Source: Toxotes chatareus
Taxonomy: Eukaryota; Chordata; Actinopteri; Toxotidae
Assembly (NCBI GenBank): GCA_016801885.1
Contig: CM028888.1
Location: 9,072,170-9,136,169 of the forward strand
Direction: 5' to 3'
Length of the DNA: 64,000 nt
Positions 10,889-22,565 of this stretch are shown here, piece after piece. Every line of letters starts with the position of its first letter. The first letter of the stretch is position 1. Position numbers and translations under genes: made by a program. Below the pieces are notes generated by a model. That model was not told the DNA's origin. It searched no databases and worked only from the letters and a program-made list of their open reading frames with translations.

Positions 10889-13800
10889 GTGAGTTTGTGT
10901 TAGGAACAGGCAGCAGAGAAATTACTAGAAAAATATTACCTTAATGGTTTAGGAACTTACAAGGACATCAGTGGACTAAGCAGGCCTCATTTGTCTCATG
11001 TCTGTTCATCTTATACCAATTGAACTGTGAGGCCAAATTGCAGAATGTGCTAAATTCTAAATTCTAAATTAAGATTTGATTGTTTAGCCACCAGCAAACT
11101 CAAAAGATGGTATTTTGAAATCTACATAGGCTCATCTTTCTTTTTCATACTTGGATTGTATTTTTGACTGTCCTTTTGGTGAAAACTTCTGGAAAAATGT
11201 TGCTAAAAACAAATAAATGTCATGCACGGAAAAAGCCAAAAAGTTAAACTTACTTCTTGCAGTTTTGGGATTTGCTGAGCGTTGCACCTCTTAAATCCCC
11301 ATGTTGAAACTGCTCAATCCATAGAAGGAGATTGGTGGAAGGAGATATGTTTTAGTCCCTTTGGTTCTCTGATAAGCGCCTAACCTTTCAAAGTGGACAC
11401 AGAGCATAGTGGGACTTATCCCTATGGAGGCTATATGTTTTTGGCTCAAGGACAACTCTGATTAATATTAGAATATTAGATGATACCAGAGACAGGGGAG
11501 TGCAGGATTTCAAAGAGTCCTCTATGGTTTTGCGTGGACTGAGTCCTCTAAAGAAACATTTATGTGTGAGTTAAGTCAAGTGTTTGTTCAGTGTTGTTTT
11601 GTGCTGTAGCATCTGCACCTTCTTTGATCCACTGTACTTTGTTTTTCGCAACTTTACTCTTGCACACTGTGTAAACATGACACACAACCTGCCACACATC
11701 CAACTATAGCAACAAATAACACTTACCGCTTTGAGGATGGGCCTTATGTGGGTGTTTAATTAGAATCTCACATGTTCAAAGGCAACAACTGTTGAACAAC
11801 AATACCAGTAACACTGAATTGAGTTTATCATAAGGTGAGCTTCCCCGAGAAGCAAGTGCATCATTTGTGGGGGAGGACACGTCTCCTTTTTTCATATATA
11901 TATTTTTTGTATATATCTGTTTCTCTTCTTACCTCTGCCATATTTCTCAATCCTCGCTTTACTTCCAGTCACTGTCATCGCTGCCAGTTCATGGTCCCTT
12001 CCATTAGGACAGTAATTACCTGGCCCTCTGGGGCTCCTCTTCCATGGACCAAACCCTGGGGCCCTCTTCATGCACCAGATAGACATCAATTTAGATGTGA
12101 AGAATTTCCTTCACAATCACGATGCTGCCAGGAATTGACCTTGCGGGTGTCACAGCAGCTCAATCACACTGTCTTAGCCTCTTTCCTCTGCTTCCTCTTG
12201 CAGCCTGACAAGAAACAGGAACTGAAGCGCCACCCCCCTCCGCTCACCCAAAATCTTTCAGAGTCATGTCAGTTGCTTCGTCTGTCATCACTCCTAAAAG
12301 TGTGTGTGTATGTGTCGCTGTAGGAAAGTTTAGTTATTAAAAGAACAACGTCTTAGACTCAGACGTCACTGTGCGATTATGTGCCTCTATGCCGTGTCTG
12401 CTCATCTGTTTTTCACTGCCACATAATCTGTCAGGTCTGTGTGGCACAAGTCAACTATACTTAGGTTGTGGATGCAGCAGAGAGGGGGTAGACTGTGATG
12501 GATTGATCTGACCTTAATATGACAGCCATTATGTTTAGTCTGACAGCCCAGTATTAAAAGGTTACAATGGATGTAGTAGCAACTGAAGCAGCAGGTTTCT
12601 GTTACTTATCTCATTTTGACACTTCTAATCATCTCCTCTCTTGCTAGACTTTGTTTTTCCCAGGGTTGCATCTTGCATATGTTACAGTATTTTCCTGATA
12701 GAGTTTCCACTTTGTGTGGAAGAACAGTATGACTCAGCATAGACCCCTGTTGCAGATGGTATTTTATGTCACTATTGTGAAGAAAATTCATAAGTGTTTG
12801 TACCGCTGTCACTAACGGAGAAATGGACAGGAGGTGTTGCAGTGGCAGTCCATATGTCACTCTCTGTCCTCTCCTTCCATATGATAATACTTGAGACAGA
12901 AGCAGTTAAACAGACCTTACAGTGACTAAGCTTGATTTACACAGGAGTCAGCCAGAGCTTATTGCTGTGTTTAATCTTTCAGCTATGAGAGAAATGTCTA
13001 GTACCAACTCTACTCCATCAGTCTCTCTAAGGGGGATGTCGCAGTGTGCATGGAGCCTGCTGTGGAGTGTACAGTATGTGTGTGCGTGTTGGCGTACTTC
13101 TGTGGGAGTCAGTGAGATATATGCAGTAACAGTCTGATGGAGGAGAAACCATTTTTGCCAAAATGTTTTAGATAATTAGAAGCACTCTGTAACTTTATAT
13201 TTTTAAGACATGAATCTGGCTCTCTTAAAAAGCAAATATTATGATGCATGGAGCCAAAGTCTGGCTTAGAGTATGAAATGAAATGCCTGCTGCCAAACTA
13301 TTTATAAAAAAGTTGTAATTATACTTTTATACTTTTTGGGTTCGTTGTATGTTCATTATATAGAAACTACCAGAGCAATTTTCACTGATCTGATGTACAA
13401 CATGCATGTGTCTGTGCACATTATGCACCGGTGTGAGTTGTCCTGCTTAAATTTTCATTTTAGATCACTTTTATGAGACAAACATTGTCAAGGACAGAAA
13501 CCAAGGAAAATGGGCCATCTGTCAACCAGCCAAAATGGCACAAGCTAAAAGCTTGGCCCATATATTTTAATTAAAAAATAAAAAGTAGAAAATGCAAGCT
13601 TTGCATGGAAACACTGTAAAAACTGCTATGTAAGGACAATATTTAAGCACCTTTCAACACAGATTAAAAGTTGTGATACTTTTTCAGTTAGGGAAATTAG
13701 CACTGATAGTGAAGAGACCTGATCCTGACTGGTGTTAATTGAAGTTGTTTTATTCATTCCTCTCCCAAAGACACTCAGCCACGCTCTCTGCTGAAAAAAT

Positions 13801-15245
13801 GCTACTGGCACAAAGCCCGACCATAGCATAAATTCAGTCTGCTGAAAAGCCAATTAAGAGCATTCTCAGTGGTCTTTCTAATTGTCCGTGGTGTTTCTGG
13901 GAATGGTCATCAGATTTGCTCTGTGATGAATTTGTGATTTAGGGTCTGTAGTCTGTGATTTTCAAACAGCCTTGGGATGGTGCCACCTTGGCAATGCTAC
14001 ATACATGGGTGATTAATCTACCTCTTGTGCCTTGGGTTCCAGCTGTCATGATGGTTAATGTGCTTTGGTTAACGTACCTACAGTAACTCACTGAATTTAA
14101 AATTGATGAGGCTGTCCGGAAGATGGAGACCGATAAGGGGAGACGGAAAAATACAAATTGGTGACTTAACATACAACACAGTACATGGGAGGTGCTGAAA
14201 AAAATGAACCATCCTATGAAAACACAAGGCTGCATTACAATGCATCTATCAAACATGTCATCTGCAAAGGGGAACACATGATATTGCCGTTGCTAAGATC
14301 TTCAACACGTTAAATAACACTGCGGCGAGACCGAATCATTTACATTACTGTGCATGTGCACAACTTATTCTGCTCCGAGGCAGACGCAGCACCAGCTGTT
14401 TGGAGGACCTCGGAAGTCTTCAGATGAAATGGTAAACACTGGAGAGAAGGAGGGAGTTTTGACAGAACAGGTGGTGGTGAGAGACAACACAAAGCCAGGT
14501 GACTCCTGCAGGGAGGAGATAGAGATGAAAAGATGAGAGACTTCCTCAGTTGCGCACGAACACAGAAACATTTCACATCTAAGAGAAGATGCAAAATAGT
14601 TTGTAGCAAGTCACCTGTAATTAATCACTCCACAAGGAGAAGACCTGTGTGTGTATCTGTCTCTGAGGCTATCACTGCAGCTTTATCTCATTCGGTAATA
14701 CTATTCAGTAATATTGTTTTACTACTGATGATTTTAATTCAAGTCTTACCTGCTAAACTTTGGCAATAACTCCCAAAAATGCATCACGTACTCGTCTAGT
14801 CATAATCAAGCAGGTTACTATACCAAGCACTGTAAGTGTTTTTCTACAGCAGACGTGCTGCAGTGTTTCTGCTTTTGAGTGCGGTGCTCACTGAAAGAGC
14901 ACTTAACAACGTTCTTCACAAGGTCAACCGCTGAGTACGTTGACAAATTCAGAGAAATTGAAAATGATAATGTTCATTGAGAGAGTTACTTGAGATAATG
15001 CTTGGAAGTGTAATGCTGCTATGCCACATGAAAACCTCCGTAAGTACCTAGCAATTTACAAGCCACAGTGGTATCTGGAGTCATAATGGACATTTATTTA
15101 AGTATCCACTTAACATTAGCTCGTTATTAAGCTAAAAGCTGGGTGAAATTTCTCAGAGCATCAAAGAAATATGGCATTAATTTTGGAATCAAGGGTCCGC
15201 CTGGGCAGTGTGAGTTCTGCCAGTTGCACTAGAAACAAAAAAGAC
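10889..15245. other. Non-coding DNA with one regulatory-looking block
   Basis: No gene recognised. A 162-codon + frame (11835-12323) and a 65-codon minus frame overlap a mixed-composition block at about 11980-12190 (containing CAGTAATTACC and GATAGACATC). Neither translation resembles a protein, and the openness may reflect low AT content. The remainder is AT-rich unique sequence. Confidence 0.45.
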
Positions 15246-15246
15246 G

Positions 15247-15265
15247 TTTTTTTTTTTTTTTTTTT
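15247..15265. repeat. T19 homopolymer run
   Basis: Nineteen T on the + strand. A second run of twenty T follows at 15606-15625. Two such runs 340 bases apart could mark A-tails of minus-strand retroposons, but no body is recognisable between or beside them. Confidence 0.9.
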
Positions 15266-15605
15266 AATAAATTAGCTCAGTGGCTCCCAAAACTGTCCCC
15301 TGGTCCACATTAAAGGCACATCTGTCCACAGAGGATCTTTTTAACAGTGTCACTAAGTCTTACAGTTCCCTTGCCTCTCTAAATGGGTGCTAGCTGGCTG
15401 CTTCTGGCTGACGCTGGCAACAGCAGGGACTCTAGAAATAATTGGGGTGCCATTAAATTGCCCTCATCAGTTGCTGTTAATAAAGCTCTGTTCAACAAAA
15501 TACCCCAAAGACATTGTCTATTGGATAATTTATACCTCTGCTCTCACATAAACAAGTTACCTTTAAATAAGTAATGGGGCCCTAATTAGCTTCAGAACAT
15601 CACTC

Positions 15606-15625
15606 TTTTTTTTTTTTTTTTTTTT
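15606..15625. repeat. T20 homopolymer run
   Basis: Twenty consecutive T on the + strand, preceded by CACTC and followed by AGTAAGG. See the companion run at 15247-15265. Confidence 0.9.
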
Positions 15626-15767
15626 AGTAAGGATGCTTGGTTTGAGGTTGATGACACACAACAAGGAAAAACAGAGAGCTAGTGAGTGAGACAGAACTGG
15701 ACTGACACAGAAGACATCACAGTTAATGAGCACAGCATGATTATTCCTTATAATTGTTAGTAAAAGA

Positions 15768-15802
15768 GATTTTCCTTGATATGCTCAATATCAAGGAAAA
15801 TC
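15768..15802. repeat. Perfect 15-bp inverted repeat with 5-base loop
   Basis: GATTTTCCTTGATAT and its exact reverse complement ATATCAAGGAAAATC flank the loop GCTCA. The stem has no mismatch and stops abruptly. It is shorter than a microRNA precursor stem, and no longer pairing extends from it. It could extrude as a cruciform or be the junction of a small inverted duplication. Confidence 0.9.
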
Positions 15803-16493
15803 ACTAGCTTTGGCAAAAGACGTTGCAGAGTAATTACATAACCGTGTGGACACACTGGGGAAGGAGATGAAATAATCAGATGGATCAGGCTTCAATTATT
15901 AGAGTTCATCTAATCCAACATCTGCATGTCTCTATTTGAAAGGCAAAGAGAGCTTCACTTTTTTTCTGTGTTGAAATGACTGCTCATTTACAGCTTTTGA
16001 GATCTTCTTTGTTTCTTGTTGATCCATTTCATGAGACCCTCTGACACACTGTGCTCTTCAATCACATTTGAGTGGAAAATGGACAAACGCCAAATTGAGG
16101 ATGACTTGTTGCCAGGAAGTGTTATCCCAGCAGGACTGTTTAAACTGTAGCATTTTTCACTCCACTGCAGCATGATTAAAAACTCATTCTCTTTGACCTT
16201 CGTTTTGAATGATTTTCTGCGTAGTTTCTTTTGGGAATTTGCTTTATTTGTTGTTGCTTGCACCTCTTGTCCTTTTGTTTTATGCACACAAACTGATAAA
16301 TAAATTTCCTCGATACCTCTGCAGCACTAAGCATAAAGGACACTTCCATGGGCAGAGTCACTAAGGGGGGGATTTTTGTGCAGGAATTATCAGCCGAGTG
16401 CTGCGAGAATTATCTCTAAAGACCTGCTAATGGAGCTGGGGGTTCAGTGCTCTTGCCAAGGGTGCTTCTGCAGTTGTAGGTGAAATCCAAAAT
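15803..16493. other. Non-coding DNA, nothing recognised
   Basis: AT-rich unique-looking sequence. Minus-strand open frames of 99 and 61 codons cross it but show no domain. Confidence 0.5.
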
Positions 16494-16750
16494 GTGAGAA
16501 GCAACAAACGATTTTCATTATTGATTAATCTGCTGATGATTTGTTTTTAGATTAATCAAGTAGTCGATTAGACCAGAAAATGTCCCCCCAAAAAATTACA
16601 ATTTATCTGAAGTCAAAGTAACATTCGAATTGTTTTGTCCAATGATTGGTCTAAAAACCTAAAATGAGCATGTTTGAGAAGCTAGAACCAGCCAACCAAA
16701 CAATCAAGGAATTATCAGAGTTAATGGAGATGAATTGTCTCAGCACTAAG
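16494..16750 (+). repeat. Dispersed teleost repeat, copy 2 (GATTAATCG-type family)
   Basis: The block begins AGCAACAAACGATTTTCATT (16499) and continues GATTAATCTGC, GATTAATCAAGTAGTCGATTA and CAGAAAATGTCCC (16574). It then has the TTGTTTTGTCCAATG block (16629), GAGAAGCTAGAACCAG (16676) and an end block AATTATCAGAGTTAATG. Order and spacing match my recollection of the family and the copy at 2998-3265. This copy appears nearly full length with small internal losses. Its ends are AT-rich and partly inverted relative to each other, which would suit a non-autonomous DNA transposon, but I cannot assign the class. Confidence 0.65.
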
Positions 16751-17941
16751 TGTAACCCTTTAGTGTCCAGTTCCCTCCAGCTTCCAGCTAAAACACACCT
16801 CAGATACTTGTGTAACGTACACCGCCGCAAGTAGGTCATTACATGCTGAGAACTTATGTTAGTGTGCCTGTTAATCCATTAATTCTATTTTTTCTGGAGC
16901 TTTCATAATAATGCTGAGTTTGCGTTTCCTTGCACATGTATCATATATGGTGACCTTACTGTTCTTACGTCCACTGGCATCCAACATAAAGAATAACTCA
17001 AACTCCAGCCATGTGCACACACCCAACCACATTACAATTCACATGAACACAGACACATTAACACTTCCCTCATGCATGCTCAACACCCACGTACACCACT
17101 TAGTGACCCCTCCTACAAGCACACCAACACAACGCTCACACTGGGGACTCATTAATTCACTGGCTGGCAAGGGTACCCCCTTTGGGATAACACAGCACAT
17201 GGACATGTCACATAATCCCGCTAACACCAATAGCCAGGGGTTTCAGCATGCGTGAGAAAACAAGAGGTCTGTAAAAGAGAGCGGTAAGAGGGGATAAGTG
17301 AGAACAAGACATTTAAAAAAAAGAAAAAAAGCATGAGAGAATGAAGGAATTCAGCAAGGGGAGAAAGTGAGAAAGAAACACTGACATAAATTAATGAGAA
17401 TGAAGGGATTGGAGAATATGAATTATTTAAAGAGGGACGGAAATATAAAAAGCCACTGTGACTACCTGATGAAATAAAGTTTATACAATCATCAAGGTGT
17501 CAGCAAGTGTGAATATGAAATACAGGGTTCCCTTTTGGGCACAATCAACTTATTAGCACAATGTATGGATCCAGTTGTGAGACAGAGGAAGACATAGAGG
17601 CCCATAGGGCTTAATGCTGTTTCCTTTCCTTTTAGGTTATAATATCATAGTCTCGGTAAATGTACTTTACAGGGCACTGCATATCAACACTTGTTGTCAT
17701 GGATTTCAGGGGAGAGGAAAGGGCACAGGCCTGGACATGCTGTGACATTTAAAAGGGGGGTGGCCATGTCAAAACTGGTGGTAGTGAAAGAAGTACAGCT
17801 GACAACAGACTTGCTGCCTGTGACACCTCCCATACATGCTGAACTGCAGCCCATATGCTGAACAGTGGCAAAGAGTCCTACTGGGGGCTTTGAGGTTCGC
17901 CGGATTTATTATGTATCAGTGTCACAGTAGACTTAGTGCTT
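16751..17941. other. Non-coding DNA, nothing recognised
   Basis: No gene supported. CA-rich word clusters at 16995-17130 (ACACAC, CACACCC) and a purine-rich A-run area at 17270-17400 are low complexity. An open frame of 114 codons at 16911-17255 is Thr/His/Asn-rich because of the CA words and is not a gene. Confidence 0.5.
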
Positions 17942-17983
17942 GTTAGCTTGCTAGCCTGTTAGCTTGCTAGCCTGTCAGCTTGT
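17942..17983 (+). repeat. 16-bp minisatellite, about 2.6 copies
   Basis: The unit GTTAGCTTGCTAGCCT occurs exactly twice (17942-17957, 17958-17973) and is followed by a partial third copy with one change (GTCAGCTTGT). Each unit contains GCTAGC, itself a palindrome. Confidence 0.85.
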
Positions 17984-19485
17984 GGATATTCCTCCTGATT
18001 CCTGATGCCTTTGACGATGACTCTGGACAGTTTGGCTAAGCTACACAACTTTTAGTACCTGTGAATCTTAATAATTGTTTTGCATTTTGATTTTGATATT
18101 TTTATTATCTCCAGCTCATAGCTTATGTGCTATCATGATACAACATACATTGTAGGTGGTAGTTTTTTTTATTTGCTGTAAAAATACCATTTTGCCACCT
18201 TGTGTGCTGCTGACAAATGAAAAGTTACTGTACCACCACTACTGTAAGTGAAAGTAATCAATGGGTGTTTGCCACAGCAGCCATGATATTAGTAAATTTC
18301 ATTTACATACAAGTAATAAACAGCTCAGAATTACATTAGTAATGTTTGAACTGCTATCGAATAAATGTAAAATATGCAGCATATACCTTTTTAGAACTAA
18401 CATTTGTTTACATATCTGAAAAACATGTTATTTCACACATGTAAATGTGTATATGTATAATGCATATCTGTTACATGTAGGAGATAGTATTTACACATGG
18501 AGATAGTAGATAGTATTTACACATAAAGTGGGATTTGGCATTAGGATGAATTGGCTTTATCCACACTAATCCTGAAGGCTTTCATAGAGTCTGGGGATCA
18601 GGGCTGATTGACCCATCAAGCCACCTTTAATTCAGCTTTTCATTTAGGTGACATTGCATTAAATGGCACTGAATACTAGCTGCACATGATTACATCAATT
18701 CACAGCTTTGCAACTGTGCACAAAAGTAACAGGGAAAGGGAAGTGACACGAGTTCAGTGCTTTTCAGTCACATGATACTTGACAGGTGCATTTGCCTGCT
18801 TGAATGTCTCTGGGAAAATTACATTTCTTAAACCGAGAGCATCTCCTCCACTAGTCGTGTAAAAGTCAGAGAAAAGGTTTAGTTCTCTGAAATGTATATC
18901 GATGAAAAGTTAAATAACTCCGTTCAACCCCTTGACTCCCTAAAAGTCAATTTCATCCTGAACTAAGCAGGTGGCTCCTCTGACATCTGACGCTTTCTGT
19001 CAGCGTGGTGTTCAGTGTGTTTCTCCTTTACTTCTGCGCTCCCTTAATTGCTTCTTAAGCTCTGTTGAAATCCTTGCCCCAGGTTCGATCGTCATCAGTC
19101 ACTGTAATTGGTCCAAAAGAAAACAATGAAATGCACATCTCCCCGAGAGATTTTTCCCAACAATATTGACTTGACAAACAGCTCTGGTTAGACGCTGTGC
19201 TTGGATTGGCGCTGCAAATGTGTTCAGAGAGGTAAATAGTTTCATTCAACTCTTCCATTCAACACCATTTAAGCAGGTGCAGTGAATCTTGTTAAGCGAA
19301 ATGGAACAATAGGAACATTTTCTGGATAACTCCATGTAACTGCAAATATGCGATATTTTTCCACTGTCATGAAACTTTTTTCCCTTTAGAGCACAAAGAA
19401 ATGCTCAGTGAGTTGTGTCCTACTAAAAGCAAAATAACAACAGAGGTGGAATGGGCACAATTATAGAATGTGTGCTTTTCCACGA
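17984..19485. other. Non-coding AT-rich DNA
   Basis: The region holds a small direct repeat in which AGATAGTATTTACACAT occurs exactly at 18482-18498 and again at 18508-18524. Otherwise it is unique-looking sequence with no gene. Confidence 0.5.
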
Positions 19486-19616
19486 CGAGTTGAATCGAGG
19501 GCAACGTGACTTGGTTGTAGATCTTGAAGACGTTTCACCTCACCTTCGGTCAGATGAGAGGTGAAACGTCTTAAAGATCTACAACAAAGTCCAGTTGCCC
19601 ACGATTTAAACTCTCG
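19486..19616. mobile_element. Head-to-head inverted repeat from a dispersed fish repeat
   Basis: The left arm (19486-19541) and right arm (19558-19616) are imperfect reverse complements. Shared blocks include TTGTAGATCTTnAAGACG and CGTTTCACCTC, with GGGCAAC..GACTT further out. Only 16 bases lie between them. The right arm continues into ACCATGACCTGGATGACTGA and GAATCTTCGCAGAC, which I recall as the tail of a dispersed teleost repeat whose body contains GAGAGGTGAAACGTCTT. The locus is therefore two half-copies joined head to head, able to fold into a hairpin of nearly 60 bp. Family naming is from memory. Confidence 0.7.
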
Positions 19617-19665
19617 GAGAACCATGACCTGGATGACTGAGAATCTTCGCAGACATCTGTATGTG
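19617..19665 (+). repeat. Tail of the same dispersed repeat, outside the inverted pair
   Basis: ACCATGACCTGGATGACTGA followed by GAATCTTCGCAGAC extends the right arm only. The left side has no counterpart, so the two half-copies are of different length. Confidence 0.55.
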
Positions 19666-20869
19666 TGCTGTTTGAAAAGCCAGGGAAACAGCTGCAGAAT
19701 CACTGGGGCAGGTGTGACAGGGAAAGCAAAGCAGGATGGCAGGGAACATCTGCTTAAGTGCTCTCCAACTCATGAAAAGAGATGAGAGGCGAGGGTAGGA
19801 AGGGAATCAGTGGCTTGTAAAATGTCGATCCAGCGGAGCATGATAAAGCAAACCTTTGACACAGGTTTTACACAGGTGCAAGCACCTAAACACATTTCTT
19901 CAGTGTTCAATACATTTTTCAAACATCCCTTTCTATGCTCCCCAGTGATGTTACTATTACATCTTACGTGAACACGGCCCAATCCACATCTTATTTGTTG
20001 ATCTCCAGCAAAATAAAAATAATAAAAAAACATAAAAGAGAGATAGAGGCACACAAAATAGATTGAGTTTGATGTGAGCAAGTTATTAACAGTTGCTTAC
20101 ACCACATCATGTCTTTTTATCAGTCACTCTTTTGGTAACACAGTTCTGCTGTTGCCAGAAGAAGCGCAACAGATGAGAACAAACTTAATAAGAATCCTAC
20201 TATAGCCTTTTCTGCTGTTATAAAAGAGGACTGAGGGTTAAATCTGCGACTGTATGTGCATCATTCTTGAACATGAATGTCATTGTCCACAGCACATTGC
20301 AGCACCACAGAAAAAACAACCTCAAATGGCTGCTATCTCATGCTTATTCTTCGTTCTGCGTAGTTTGATGTCAGTTGCTTTGGTGAAATATTTTCTAAAC
20401 TGAAGAAGATAAACAACTTTGGAGCCTTTTATTTTGTTCTACCATCTGCTGTAATAATAACTGGTAAAAACTATTTGTGCTTCTTGCTTCTTCCTGTTCG
20501 GTACCATAAACTTGTTACAGTTTGTGCTATAAAACACTCGGTATGTTTACGGCAGAATCGAACCTTGTTACACAGATAATATCATAGCCACAACCACTAT
20601 CTTGCTTGAAAGTTAACTGTACTCAACAACTTCCCAGCTGGGCATTGACTGTGACTGAATATGATTGCATTTTTTTTTTTTTTGTTAGCTTTTGTTGTTT
20701 ATTGTTTGTTTAACTTTCTGTTTCTTTCCGGAAAGACAAAAAGACCCGAGATTGATGCAAGGAAAGTGAGAGGTGGGTTGAGAGGTTATTCATTATTTCA
20801 TTATTTCACATATTTGTCCCTCAACACAGCCTCATTAATTTAATTACCTCTGAAAGGCCTCTGCACAGT
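19666..20869. other. Non-coding DNA, nothing recognised
   Basis: Unique-looking AT-rich sequence with a T-run at about 20671-20682. No gene supported. Confidence 0.5.
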
Positions 20870-21070
20870 CAAATAATGTGATTATTTACGTCAAAAGGCA
20901 ATAGCATGAGGCTTTGGGGAAAATGAAATGCTGCCTATTTTCAATCAGATGTAATGGGTCATAACTGTGAAGCTCACACACCGCACTGAGGTGATTTACT
21001 ACTGACATAGATTAAAGGAATGAGAGAGATTTATTCAGACTTTATTGGGCATAAATAAAGTTATCCGTGT
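20870..21070. promoter_or_regulatory. Candidate conserved non-coding element
   Basis: A mixed-composition block containing TTTACGTCAAAAGGC and the near-palindromic TTTATTGGGCATAAATAAAG (21041-21060). It resembles homeodomain/caudal-type binding sites and lies outside any open frame. Evidence is composition and motif content only. Confidence 0.3.
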
Positions 21071-22380
21071 TCCAAACTGTGACACTTTCTCATTATGACC
21101 TCCATCAGTGTCGACTTTGTGGTTTAAGAGGAATATTTGTAGGCAGAACGTGCGCACACTTGTTCCTGCACTGACCGCAAAGTATGTCTGTGAGCATCTG
21201 CATGGGTTTCATGTGTATCATAAAGGTGAGCTGGAGCAGCAGGGTTGGCATTATCACATTAGCCCCATCATCCAGATGGATTCATGCAAGTCAACAATGA
21301 CACCATGCAGAAGCAATGAAACCAGTGATTTACTTTACTCTGTGCCACCTGTACTCTTACAACCCATTCCTACCTACTTCTCCATCTGCCTGGTGGACTT
21401 TGGCATTTTCTTATTTGATGGTCAAAGTAACTGAGATCACATTTTTTCCCCATTTGGGTGTTTGATGTGAACGTTGACTGAAGCTTCTGATCTGTATCTG
21501 AATTATTTCATGCATTGCACTGCTGTCAAATGATTGGCTGATTGGATAATTGCATGAATAAGCGGGTCTGCAAGATGTTCCTAATAAAATAAATGTGTGC
21601 GTGTGTATATTTAAGAAGAAATTTTCTTCACTAAAAAGGAAAAGTTGAAGCATTTCAGGCAGCCACGATGTACCTCATTGTTTTGCTGCCATTTCACCTC
21701 CACTTGCCCCTGTTTCTGCAGAAACCTGGGGAACTGTGTAGACAAGAGAAACTCATCAAACTCAGATAAATGCCATATCTGATAGAAAACAGCAAAGAAA
21801 TGCCATGCTGCACCTAGACCAGATTCACCTTCTTTTGTTGAGTTTTTGGGATGTAATTTAAAGGTGTGCTACGTTTAAATGAAATAGTGATTTTATAACT
21901 TGAGAGGTTTACAGCCTCACTTAAGAAAAATTTTCAGACTTCACAAATCATGCAGTGTGGACGTAACACAAAGGTCCCATCCTGATTGTCACATAAAAAC
22001 ATAACTACTACTTGAGTATTGTCACCCATAAGGCTGACATACAGATTAGGGAACAATATAGATACATATTATGTATTCCTTGTAATGAAAGGCTTATAGC
22101 TTGCAGTAAAAAATCGTGTTACTGGGCATGCGTAGCACTCAGACTGGGCCCTGCCTGCATTGATGGGTGTGGACAGTTATATGCTGGGACTGCAGCAAGA
22201 TTACTCAGTATGACGTGTGGTCCACAGGCATCCAAGTGCAGAGTCCATGGTTTCATCCTCACCACTAATTATTGAAGAACAAGTATCAGCAGCAGGAGGA
22301 TGTGGTGGAGTTGGGGTTTGATAGTGAAAGATCCAGACCAGGATAATTAATCTTGTGGAAGTGCTGGCAGATTGATTAGC
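21071..22380. other. Non-coding DNA, nothing recognised
   Basis: An open stretch at about 21139-21220 ends in AAAG|GTGAGC, a fair donor, but the acceptor side (AATATTTGTAG) has no pyrimidine tract. I do not call an exon. The rest is unique-looking. Confidence 0.45.
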
Positions 22381-22565
22381 CAAAATAGATTCCAGGTGAT
22401 ATGGAACCTAGTTGTTGCAATGAACCATAATGTCTGCATTATTTCATTTAGTTCCGCTTAATGTACCAGGGCCATGGCACCTTCACATTACCTGGCATGG
22501 AAAATTAATTGAAGGCTCTCCCAGGCTCATACATCATGGTTAGAATATGTTATTCTGGGCTGGAA
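22381..22565. promoter_or_regulatory. Candidate conserved non-coding element
   Basis: Non-repetitive block with GGAAAATTAATTGAAGG (22499), CATTATTTCATTTAG and GGGCCATGGCACC words. Homeodomain-type cores sit next to GC-containing blocks, unlike the flanks. No conservation data available. Confidence 0.28.

Noticed and set aside
11835..12323. 162-codon open frame, plus strand
   Set aside because: No domain, no splice or promoter context, and an opposite-strand frame overlaps it. More likely a stretch of lower AT content, perhaps regulatory.
12472..12490. Second CTCF-like site GCAGCAGAGGGGG
   Set aside because: Lacks the C of the core GGC and matches the consensus at only about 11 of 14 positions.
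15768..15802. microRNA precursor
   Set aside because: The stem is only 15 bp with a 5-base loop and does not extend; precursors need about 22 or more paired bases with a larger loop.
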